A stretch of 64,000 nt of DNA from Colletotrichum lupini (lineage: Eukaryota > Ascomycota > Sordariomycetes > Glomerellales > Glomerellaceae): the NCBI RefSeq assembly GCF_023278565.1, contig NC_064673.1:3224001-3288000 (forward strand), written 5' to 3'. How positions within the stretch are numbered: the first letter of the stretch is position 1; each line of letters begins with the position of its first letter. The position numbers were made by a program, and so were the translations under genes. The notes under the pieces were generated by a model, which was not told the DNA's origin, did not search any database, and saw only the letters and a program-made list of their open reading frames with translations. Positions 11,647 to 23,077 of this stretch are shown here, one piece after another.

Positions 11647-12556
11647 ATGTCTCAAGCAAGTCTAGACTCGAATACCTGGTACCTCCTCTCAGACGCTAGA
11701 GTTACCAACGTCACAGGTCCTATTATGGGATGCTTGCAACAGACCTCCGAAGGCCTACGAACTTACTCATGCGACGATAAAGAGACTATGGCATGGCAAT
11801 TCCAACCGGCAAACTCCACCAAAGGCCGATATCTCATTCGATCAAACGCAACCGGTGTGAGACTCCAACTATCAGCCTGCTGGGACCCGGCAGAAACGGC
11901 GAATGGACACACGGCAGTCTGCATGAGGAGAACGACCTCAGAAGACTCACAGATGTGGGATATACTCGACTGGGGCGATGGCACTTTTGACCTCTTCAAC
12001 GCTGCGAATGGCTCCAGCTACATTGTTGACCGCCATGCGGGCAGCGGCGTGTTCATGTCGGACCAGATTGCGGGATCAACCGGTAGCAACTCGGTTGATG
12101 TCCCTGGACAGCGCTGGATTATTCGAGGTGATCGAGCGGTGAATGATCCCGCATATTCGACAGTGTTCAGCGTAAGATCTTCTGATGTATCCCAGGTGCC
12201 CTTTGTTCATCACAGAGACTAATTGTTCGGGACTTCGTTTGGATCTTCAGGAAGAGCCCAGTTCCAAATTTACCACAGCATCTCTTCCTAACACAGAGAG
12301 GGGATCATCCAGAGGCTTATCTTCGGAGATCATCGCTGGGATCACAGTTGGTATGGCTTTGGGAGTCATCTGCCTTATCGCTATGATGCTTTTCTTATCA
12401 CGTCGACGGAAACTGAATCATGGTGCCAGGCTTTCTGGCAATCATCAGCAGAAGTTCATATTCAGTTATTATGATAAGAGAAGGCCTGCTATTGAGAGTG
12501 GTGTTCATCAGGCGACAAATGTACAGGAGATGAGTAGCAGTGTCCAGGTGGCTTGA
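11647..12556 (+). CDS. Ricin-B-like (R-type) lectin ectodomain with a single membrane span
   Basis: Residues 10-170 look like an R-type lectin beta-trefoil, with repeated W and Q positions (NTWYLLSD, MAWQFQPA, SQMWDILDW, QRWIIRG). This fold usually binds sugars. After a 46 bp intron (12172-12217, donor GTAAGA) the frame continues through a Ser/Thr-rich linker to one membrane span (IIAGITVGMALGVICLIAMM) followed by SRRRK. That layout suggests an outward-facing lectin domain and a short cytoplasmic tail. The first ATG is 11647. It gives no signal peptide, so an upstream exon may be missing. The acceptor at 12217 is the third AG after the donor and was chosen because it alone keeps the frame. 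The ligand is unknown. Confidence 0.6.
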
Positions 12557-13512
12557 ACTACATTGGTACTTGTCCACTCGAGTACATAAAAAGCAAGTAA
12601 TTGATTAGTCGGTGGGAGGTGGAAGGCTAGTCAAGCCTTGCTGCTGTTGATTTGGGCGGGCTGAACCCCGTGGCTTCACATGAAAATCCTCTTCATCAAT
12701 AGCCTGAGCATGCGCCCCGCGCGCCCCCTCTTCCCCCCCACAGATTACAATCCGACTTATCATTGCACGAAACAGAGGTGCTCTCAATGTTTGTCAAGAC
12801 TGATGGAAGTGGAAAGCATCATGGTAATCATTGCATGTGCCCAACGAGAAGGTGAAGCAAGGGTATCACTGGTGCCTGAGTAGTAATGATAAACAATCTG
12901 CCTTACCAGCGGTCCAACGATGATCACATCCCAAAAGTCTCTCAGCACGCCTTCGGCTGGGACCTTCAATGCGTGGGAGGCATCTATTTCTGGAATCACA
13001 GGAAGTGTCACGCTACAACACTTCGAATCTCTTCAGCATCCATCCTTATCAGTCAAAATCTCATTCGACTTCACGAAAACCGATTCCAGAGTCGGCCATA
13101 CTCAGCCTGCTCTCCGAACTTGAGCTGCTGACCATGGTAGGATCAATCTGGGGGCTGAGCTTGCAGCATTTATCGTCCATTGTAGCATTCGTTTAGCGCA
13201 ACCATTACAATATTGACAAGGCGACCTATAATAACGTGCAGCAACGAAATGCTCCAGATGTATCGACTATCGTTCAGCCCCCATTGCCGCGCCTTAGACT
13301 TCGCCGCTTTCAGAAGCTCAGAACCCATGTAAAGTAAGGCGGCCTAGAATGGACCGTACCTAGAACTTGACCATTGTACGCGATTGAGGAAATATTATAA
13401 AATCTGGAAGCCCATTCGTAGGTGAGAGTGTCTATTGAGGCTCCCTGCATTTGATAAACTGAAATCGGCGACAGTTTCTGCCAATTTACCCAAGTCATCT
13501 GGCGTCGCAACA
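12557..13512. other. Intergenic, no supported gene
   Basis: Several frames of 60-80 codons overlap on both strands and none looks real. An upstream exon of the next gene could lie near 13435-13512, where the frame is open, but no start codon supports it. Confidence 0.4.
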
Positions 13513-14281
13513 ATGAGCTGGGATGACTATACATCTTACTACGGGGGATACGGTGCCTTCACGCCTGGAGTGAAGAGTACTGCGAAATTCGCCAATACTC
13601 CCGCAGCTCCCACCAAGTTGACGACATCATCGACTTACACGACAAGTGTTCAACTAACTCGTCCCACAATAAAGGGAGGGTCCATCTCGTCAGAGAAATC
13701 AACATGTACTGCTACAACAAGCATCCTTACGTCGAATACTGCTGCGGCAAGGTCTCCTACGTCAAGAATTTCCTCTGCCGAACCAGCTCACACCAACGCC
13801 CCTGCAAGATTTGCTCAGATGGTTGATCATTTGGATCCCATGCTGTATCAAGTGACGGAAGAACAACTACTCAAAACCCCATTTGGCGACATTTGTCCGT
13901 CAGGAAACTGTGTCGACGACTGCCAGAATATGACTCGAGTATTCCAGGCAATTCCTCAAGGACTCCACGTAGATCCGCTACGCTACGGACGAATGGAGGC
14001 ACAAAAGGCAAACGTAACCCTGTTCAGTACTTGTAGTAATCTTGAGTTCTCTACAAATTTTGCTACTGCAGAAGAGAATGACAACTTCACATCCTACTTT
14101 TCGACAAACGATTCTACAGACCTTTTCAAAGTGGCCGCAAGCATAGCAAGCTGCTTCGCTGCAACTTGCGAACAAACGCGAAAACCTACTCTTTGTGCCG
14201 ACGCATGCTCCCCGGCTGAGTTATTGTCATCTCCGACGACATTCGATTACATGTTAGGTCTCCCGAACTGTATAGTCAGGC

Positions 14282-14486
14282 TGTCGGATTAGAAGTCTAA
14301 TTCGACCGCAGCATATAGCCGACTGCGCAGGGGCCAATTAGGGGCCCTATTTACAATTATCGTAGCTAGCCTAACCTATAGTTAGAACCTCTTTTTTATA
14401 CCTATTATATAGATATTTATATAGTTTAATTAATCTCTTTATTAACTACGGTTCGAACTAATTACTTTATAATAGGGATATTAATA
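14282..14486 (+). repeat. Left LTR of Copia copy 2
   Basis: 205 bp. It starts TGTCGG with the terminal TG intact, unlike copy 1. Confidence 0.9.
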
Positions 14487-17400
14487 CTAATTAATAATTA
14501 AATTTTATTATTATAAATCGGTAAGGTATTTTACTATATAAAAGAGATAACTTTTTAATATTATATAGGATAAGAGATTTATACTAATTAACCTTATAGA
14601 AATAAACGAAAAAGGAGGTAATTCTCGAATATTATATAGAATTAAATAATTATAGCCCTTTATTACTTACGAGAGGTCGACGTTTACTACGTTAAATTAC
14701 GTTAATTAACGGAACTACTTAAGTAACTAGCCTTTTATTATCGCCCTAAGTAGCTTTTTTACTAAACGACTTTTTTATAACTAGCCCGTAATTAAAAATT
14801 AACTAGTTAAATTAATAAAAAGAAATACTTACGTAACGACTACTTACTTAATTAATTAGTATAATAAACGAGCTTAATAATATAATATAAAAGAGTATTA
14901 CGTAATTAAAAAAGGGGATTTTTAAATATAAATATTTTTATTTAGTAATAAAAATAATTTTATAAGAGTTATTAAGCTAAGAGATTTATAATATATAAAA
15001 AAGTTTATTATTACGAGGATTTTATAAGTATAACCTTAAGCTTACGATCTAAATAACCTCTTTATAGCTCCCTTAATTACTCCCTAAGTATTATTTAAAA
15101 ATATAATATAGGGGACGGTTTAATAAAAAAAGAGGGGATTTAGAGGTCCTAATAATATCGAGTTAAAAATATTATAAATCTTAGAGATTAACTTAAAAAA
15201 AAGGTAGCTACCTTAAAGTAGTCCTATAACCTCTTATTAAAGTTATTATTAGCTTAAGAAAAGGCTAAAAAAACGAGGATTTAAAAAAAAAAAAAAAGAA
15301 TCCTTTAGAGGGCTACTAAAGGGCTTCTTTTTATACTAGCTCTTAGTACGAAATTATTAATTTTAAAAAATTAACTAAGTAATAAAAGAGATCGTTAGTA
15401 AGTAATAATTACTTAACTATAATTAAGCTACGAAAAAAACTACTTAAAAAATATAAAATAGGGTACTAAGAGGCTATAAAAAATAAGATTTTTAAAGTAT
15501 TTAACCCTACTACGTACGAGTAATAGGTAGGTATTTTTAATAAGTCTTTAAAATTTATAATTTTATAAAAAAGAGGGCTTAATTTTATTAATTATACTTA
15601 ACGGCCTATACGGTTCTCAATAGCTTATATAGCTTCTTTACGAGCTATTTAGCGTTTATTTTTAACTATTCTTATAAAATACTACCCTAAAGGAGGTAGG
15701 TTAAGGAAAGAAGCTATTTAGAAATTATAAAAAGCACGAGGCTTAGGAAGCTAAAAGTATATAGAATAGCGGAAATTAATAATTAATAAAGATCCTAAGA
15801 CTAATTACTATATCTTTTTATAATAATATAAACGTTTACCGCTATTATTATAAAAAGGAACTACTAAAACCTACCTTTTTATATTAAATAAAAAAAAGAA
15901 TCTTAATAAGTATAATAGTTAGTAATTTAGAAAAGTAGTAATAATTACTAAAAATAATAAAAACGAGAGTAATAGCGAGATAATAAGAAGAAGCGAGAAT
16001 TTCTTAAACCTTAATAAATTCGTTAAGTAATAAAAATACGGATTTATTATAACTAGCGCGCGGATTAAATATATCCTTATTAAAATTAAATATATTAGCG
16101 ACTATTAATATAAATATAAACTAGAGTACGACTTTTAGCGAGTTAGGGTAAGGAAAAAAAGGACGAAACCCGATCCTAAATAGAATCCTAATCCCTTATA
16201 AATAAGTAAATATTAACCTAAATTATTAGGGGACGTGGATATATAAAATTACGGATTAGCCTAATGGTAAGTAAATTAATATAATATTAATCTATTTAAC
16301 TAAGGTTTATAAAAAAAAGGGGCTATAGGGGTAACCCTTATTTTATAAGATTATAAACGACCTTAGTTACTAGCTAGATAAATAGTTTATAAGCGTAAGC
16401 CTAGGAATTACGAAAGTAATTAATAGATTTTTTTATAAGTAAGGGGTATTATTAGCGTAATTATAATTACGAGAGCTATACGAAATATTAGTAATAATAA
16501 TTATAAAAAAGGAATTCGTACTATAGAACTAGGTATAGGTTAATAGAGCGTATAATTATTTTAACGAATTTAAAAAAAAGGGTAAACGACCTAAATTTCC
16601 TCCCTATAATTACTAACGGAAATCTATCGTTATAAAAGGATATACCGGGGTAAAATATAGTACTAGAAGTACGATAATTAATAATTCTATTTATTTCGAT
16701 CTATAACTTATTACTATTATTAATATAAAATTCGGCGCCGATTAGTTAATAAGAAAAGAAGTAGACGACCCGAAGTTACTAATAATATATAGTAACGTAG
16801 GGATTATATATAAATACTAAAAGTTTAATAGTAAATACGAAGTAATTTATAAATTTTAAAAAGATCTTTTTAAAAGAGAAATTATACTCTAGGGGGAAGT
16901 ACAAGGTCTTATAAAAAACCCTAACGATATTTTATAATTATTATAAAAAAGTCGGAATTAGGGAATATTAGTACTATTCGGTAATTAATATCGTACTTAT
17001 AAATAAAGCTTCTAATTATTATTATAAAGCGGTATATAATTTTAATTAAAACGACTTTTTTAGTATAATTAACGCAATCCGAAGCTATTTTAAGACTTAT
17101 AATAAGAACCTAGAGCTTTTATTTAAGCTACGAGCGATTTTTTTCGTATTTATAACTAAGATAATAAAGGGTAAATCGTAAGTAAAGATCCTTAAAAAGC
17201 TTATTAATCGAATTAATAAGCTAGCGAAAACCTAGCTAAATAAGAGGATAAATAAGCAGAAAATCGGATATTTTTATACCGTAGTCTAGCGTATATTAAA
17301 AATAAAAATAACCCTATACTAAGTACTTAAAAACTACAAAACGCTCTACTTAAGGCTAAAATCTAGCTTTAATATTAAAGTAAAAATGCTATACTAAACT

Positions 17401-20400
17401 TATTTCTAAGCATACGACGGCCCTTATTAATAGTATTAGGTTAATTAAACGTATAATAAAAAAGGAAAAGAGGCTAGATATAGTAATCGCTAGTAAAAAG
17501 GCTTAGATTTATTAAATAAGTAGAGATTTAACTTATAAGTAGGGTAATAAAAGAGGTAATATTATATTTATAAAAAGGATAGATATTAATTAAGTAATTA
17601 TTCTAAAGAAGAGCGTATTAAATTATATAAATAGTATAAAAAATCGAGGGTAGTAAATAATAAAACTAGCCCTCGTCGGTTTAATTAATTCCTCGTTATA
17701 TATAAGGGTAAATCTAGGGGTATAGAACTTAGTAATAGTAGCTAAAGTAGCGGCCTAAAGTATATACCCCCTATAAGAGATTCGGAAGATAAGGAAGATC
17801 TTACCCCCTATATTAATAAATTAGATTATAACGAAATTAATAATATTAATTACTCTTTTTTTGCCCCGTTAGCCTTTAGAAAATATATAAAACTAAATAA
17901 ATAAAGGGTAGTAAAAGCTCTTAATAAATAGGCTTTTATTTATAAATAATAAGGGAAGGTCCCTTAAATAATAAATATAGAAGCGGCTAAAAGGGCAAAT
18001 TTAATAGGGCTAAAGCCTATTCTCTTAATAATTAAAAAAAAGACGCTATTTTTTTTAATATTTAAAGAGAAAGAATATAGTACTAAGTAAATCTAGGGGT
18101 AGCTAGAGGGGTCCTTTTTATATTACTTAGATCCCTTAAATACTAAGCTTATATAAGTATTTTACGTAAATAAAAAGTATAGCCTAGATAATTTTTATAA
18201 AATTATTTTAAATACTAGGGTATTATAATAGTTAACTAGAGGAAAAGGGTAATTCTAAGCGCTATAAAAAATCGTATTAATAATACTTAATACGTTAATA
18301 GTGGGTATTATAAGGATTAATTTCGGCCTAAGTAAAGAAATCGTTACCCTAGGTATAATAAAAATAGAGACATACTTCGGAACAATAACTTTTTATATTT
18401 TACTTATTAATACCCTATTTCTCCTATATTTAAAAAATATAGATCGACTAAGTATTATATTCGATAATACGAGGAATAGAATCTCTAGTAGTAAATACTT
18501 TAAAATAGTTAAATAATAATAGGGGTATGCGTTTATAAAGCTTATTAATAATATAAAGTTAATTAATTACTTAATAAAAAGTAAGCTTAGAAAACTATAT
18601 TAGAGATTTAGGTACTCGTTAGTTACGAGGCTATATAACCTTTTAAAGTAATTAAATAATAATAATATTAAAATAGGGGTACTAGAGTAGTTAATAAAAG
18701 TATATTACTAATACTAAATAAATGCGCAGAGCCTATATAAATTTAAGTTTAAATTACGTAATAAGCTTAACTTTAACTAAGAAATCGTCGTTAATATTTT
18801 TTATTTAAATAGTTAGTTAGTACTATATATAATCGATATAGCTATATCTTTTTAAGTAAGGTAATTCCTCCGGGATTTATAAGTAAAAATAGTGTGGGTA
18901 GCCTTGTAAAAAAGCTAGATTAATATATATTAAGGACCGCTAGATAGTATTAAAACCGACGCTAATACTAGCTTTAAGTCGGTAGAATTTAGGGATAATA
19001 CGACGGCTTATAGTATATAGCTAAAAGTTATACTTATTAAAGCGTATTATAGTATTAGAAAAGTAAAAAGGGTATACTAATAGTTAAAAAGGGCGTTTAG
19101 AATTATTAAAGAGGAAAATCCGGATTTTATTAACGACGAATGCCTCTAGATAGTACTTAAATATTATAATAATATTATAAGGCCTAACGGACTTATACTA
19201 ATACTATTAATATTTAGAGCATATTTAAAAACGACTTTAGCTTTATTACTATCACTAGGTATAAACTAACGAGCCCGAGTAATGAAAAAAATAATATAAA
19301 TACTACGCGAAGTAAGTATAAAAAAGTGAGTTAATAAGGTAATTACTACGCGCAATAAGCCTAATATAAGGAGTAATTTAAATATATTACTAAATTTAGA
19401 TATACGAGTATAGTGCGAAATTATTTAATAATAGGCTAGGCTATATAAATTAATTTTTATTAACGAGCGCTCTTATATAGTTATAAAATATTACGACTAG
19501 CTATTTAAAATATTAATTATAGTAGTTAGACCGTATTATATAGATCCTAACGAGGTAATTTCTAACTTATAAAAAGAAAAAGAGCTAAGGGAAACTATAT
19601 AACCTGTAGTAGAGGTATAAGAAATTATCCTTAACGAAATCGTTATAATAATACTAATAAATAACGAGGAAGAGGAAATTACTAAAAGGGTACTAATACT
19701 ACTGGCAAGACGTTACGGAAGATTACGACGGTAAGCCCTAACGTAGTAATTTATTATTAATAACGAGGTAATTAATACTTTTTATATAATAAAAGAGAAA
19801 GCCGATTTCGAGCTAGCGGTTAAACTACGTAAAAAAGGTATAATTATAATTACTAAAAAGCCGTATAAGGGATTAGATCTTATTAAAATAAACACTCTTC
19901 GTAATTAAGGGGTCTATCGATTTATCCTATACAACTTAGAAAAATATATAAACCTCTATATATTTAAATTATAAATAGTTCGTAAAATTAAAAAGAAAAG
20001 AATACCCTAGCTATATAAGAAGTTTAAATACGTAATTTAGGGGTATAGTAATATTAAAAAAGTAACGCTATTTATATAATTACTTACTATATAGCGCTAT
20101 AGTTAATAATTAATAATAGTATTAATAATATCGTTATAAAAAAAGGGATACGAGATTTAGAGCCGTAATATTACTTAAGCTTATACCTAATCGGCTATAG
20201 GGCTTATAAAGAAAATCCTAGCTTATTTATTAAAGGAAATAGCTAGTAAGTACTTAGAAAGTACGATTATTAAAGTACTTAAGCTATTATATAAGCTCGT
20301 AGAATTAAGTACTTATTAATAAGCAACTTACTACGATTTTTATATTAATTAACTATTAATAATTATTTTTATATATAACCTATACTTATTAATTACGGAG

Positions 20401-21500
20401 TATAAAAGTAACTAATTTAAGATCGTTAGAATATAAACTAATAATATATTAAGCCTATTTAATATTAACTTTATAAAAAAGGAGGATAAGGAGCTTTAAA
20501 AAGCGGGCTTCGTAGCGAAGCTAAAAGAGGTCTTTATAATAAATACCCCCTTAGTATTTAATAATAGGATTTTTATAATTAAAAAAGAAACTGTCGTTTT
20601 TTAATAAAAGGGGTAGGGTAAGAAAATTAACCTTATTAATCCGAATATAACTAATATTAAAAAATAATATAAGGCTAAGCTCGCGCGAGGGGTATATATT
20701 ATAAGTATTTATTAGTTTAAAACGACTTTTAATTACGTTAAGGTAACATAAGCTATAAATTTAACTAAACGAGACGTTAAAGTACTTAATAAGTAGCTTA
20801 AGTAGTAGTAAATAAATTTCGATCGAGGTCTTGTTTATTACTTAATCGACTTTATAATTAGTAAGCTCTACGTTTTTATTAATAAGTTATTTATAAATAA
20901 TAACGACCTTACTTCGTAATTAGGGTATATTATTATCTTAGTTAATAAGAGTATAAGCGAGAGTAAATTTATTATATATAATAATATAATTTATTACTTA
21001 TTAATTAAAAATAAGTAGGTAACGAGAAGTATATTAGTATTAGAAGTCTATAATATAATTAATAATATTAACCTCTTTTATATAATTTTAATAATACTAA
21101 AGAAAATTACTAATCGAATTAGCTTTTTACTTATTTTAATAGTTATTTATACTAATTCTTATTTATTATATAAATACTTTATTAAATTAGGAACGACGAA
21201 GGAAAAGAGGCTTATAATCGATATTATAGCCTTTAAATAATTATATAAAAAGCGCGAGATACTCGAGATCCGTTAGATTAATAATAAAAATAACCTTATA
21301 AACGCTTTTATAAAAGTAGTATTAAATAAGGGATTAAAGTAATTTATAAATAATAAAAAAGTTATTATATAAATAAAAGAATAGGTTATATAAAAAGAGT
21401 AAAAAAAAGGAGGAAAAGGAAACGACTTAGTAAACGGGCCCGAGGTCGAATTATATTTCTAACCGTAGTAGTTAAATTAATAAAACAAAGAGAAAATTAG

Positions 21501-21705
21501 TATTAAATTAAAAGTCTAATTTAACCGTAGTATATAACTAACTATATAGAGGCTAATTAGGGGCCCTATTTATAATTATTATAGCTAGCCTAACCTATAG
21601 TTAGAACCTCCTTTTTATACTTACTACGTAGATATTTATATAGTTCAATTAATCTCTTCGTTAACTACGGTTCGAACCAACTACCCTGTAATAGGGATAC
21701 TAACA
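21501..21705 (+). repeat. Right LTR of Copia copy 2
   Basis: 205 bp, ending ACTAACA just before the target duplication CAGGC. Its 3' half is less mutated than its 5' half. Confidence 0.9.
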
Positions 21706-23077
21706 CAGGCTTTGCGACAATACCTGCTCGTTACCTTATGTGGATCCTGACGTCTTGGGCATTGGTGTGAGTTCCTCTCCCGGCATCGGCAGTAGGCTTA
21801 AGGACTTGATATATTGATCTGGTGATTCATTAGGTTCTTGTCTCGTACTACATTCAAGCACTACTTCTCGTTATCTGTGCGACGGCCATTATGGTATCGA
21901 CTGGAGTCCAATTGTGGAAGGTATCACAAGCTCAACCGACTGTCAGAGAAAGTCTGAGAAGCCCGTTGGAGACATTTGTGAGAGTTCAAGCTCTGTTTGG
22001 CAGTACGTACCTACCTAGCTTGGTCCCTTGAATGTTATCTTTGTCATTATCCATTGTCTATTGCAAGTGATCAACTGACTGATTGTTCTAGTTTCTTTGG
22101 CTATCGCAACACTTATCATGCGGCCCGATGAGATCGACCCATTGAACGGATATGCCCTAATCTTGACAGCTATCATGGGTTTCCTCCCACCAGTGTTCAC
22201 CCTTATGTTGCTTCATAGCCACGGAGTACGATCGCGTTTCTCGACCGCATTGGTATGTGCAAGCTATTTGCTCAACACCGTGACCTTTTTCGTACTCGTT
22301 CGGAACCTCTCGATTTCTACACATGACAGGCTCTTTTTGGATAAAGCCATAGACAGCCTCTTCAGTGCCGAAGCATGTGGCGGTGGCTCGGCTATATCAC
22401 TTTGCTACCAGCTGACTGGTACGGACCCCGTCGGTTTCCTCTCCGGCTTTTACGACAACAGTTCGTTCGCAAATATCAAGACTGTACCACTCCTATGGAT
22501 ATGGACAACGCTGGTGTTACTCGTGTTGATCACCAGACACCTTGTGGCTACCACACAAAAGAGAAGCGACGCAGTGGGTCAGTTACCGCCTGCCAAGCCC
22601 CAAGGTCTTCATCGGAGCAAGCGACCTTCCGGATTTCATGCATTCTTGAGTAAACCGCTGTTCACATGTTTTATACTATCTTTGGCGATAATTCTATTCT
22701 TCTTATGCCTTCTGTATCAATACCTGTTGGTAAAAGCTAATGCTCTGATGGATGTGATTGATCAGAAAGGTTGGTCCTTTGGACAAGTCGTAGCCTTGTT
22801 GTTCTGGGTGCCACCATTCCTTGATATTCTCCGGTCAATGTATGAGAAGGAAAAGTATGAAAAGGTTCAGAATGCGCATGAAAGCCAGAGCTAGTGGAAA
22901 GATCAGGTCAAAGCACTCTTCAATTTAGTACGCTGAGATTCTATTTGCATTTATAAGAGTGATGGAGCTTGTAGCTCAAATTCAATCAAATTTTGTGGAC
23001 AACCTTTGCGTACAAGTTTAATCGTGGAAAATTTTTCACCTTCAAAAGACAACAACTGCTCAAATATCATCAGTCGT

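Larger units (their letters stand above)
14282..21705 (+). mobile_element. Ty1/Copia-type LTR retrotransposon, copy 2, RIP-destroyed
   Basis: This 7,424 bp element has 205 bp LTRs (14282-14486 and 21501-21705). Its 5-bp duplication CAGGC lies at 14277-14281 and 21706-21710. It matches copy 1 along its length except for about 413 bp near 15370-15780 that copy 1 lacks. RIP has removed nearly all CpA/TpG and put stops throughout. One short open stretch survives at 18301-18516, with a protease-like region (FYILLINTLFLLYLKNIDRL). About 30 codons further on is a pre-integrase-like remnant resembling Copia polyproteins. No working gene remains. Confidence 0.88.
13513..22894 (+). pseudogene. Gene C: Cys-rich ectodomain plus about six membrane spans, split by Copia element 2
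   Basis: Exon 1 runs from 13513 (first ATG in frame) to 14281, where the 7.4 kb element begins. After the element and one CAGGC copy are removed, the frame continues at 21711-21766. Two introns follow (21767-21833 and 22003-22091), joining 21834-22002 and 22092-22894. The total is 1,797 nt, or 598 residues, with no internal stop. The N-terminal half has a Ser/Thr-rich region and a Cys-rich domain (CPSGNCVDDCQN, TCEQTR, CADACSPAE). About six hydrophobic spans follow, including one in exon 21834-22002 and a pair near the C terminus. I know this layout only from uncharacterised fungal membrane proteins. The frame is intact apart from the insertion, so an uninterrupted allele could be functional. 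Confidence 0.8.

Noticed and set aside
18301..18516. A 71-codon gene inside Copia copy 2
   Set aside because: It aligns with the protease-like tract of the element and the same stretch in copy 1 has stops. It is a chance open remnant.
4100..21600. AT-rich blocks as a centromere or inserted mitochondrial DNA
   Set aside because: Each block is bounded by matching LTRs or inverted repeats and target duplications, and the composition is that of RIP rather than mitochondrial genes.
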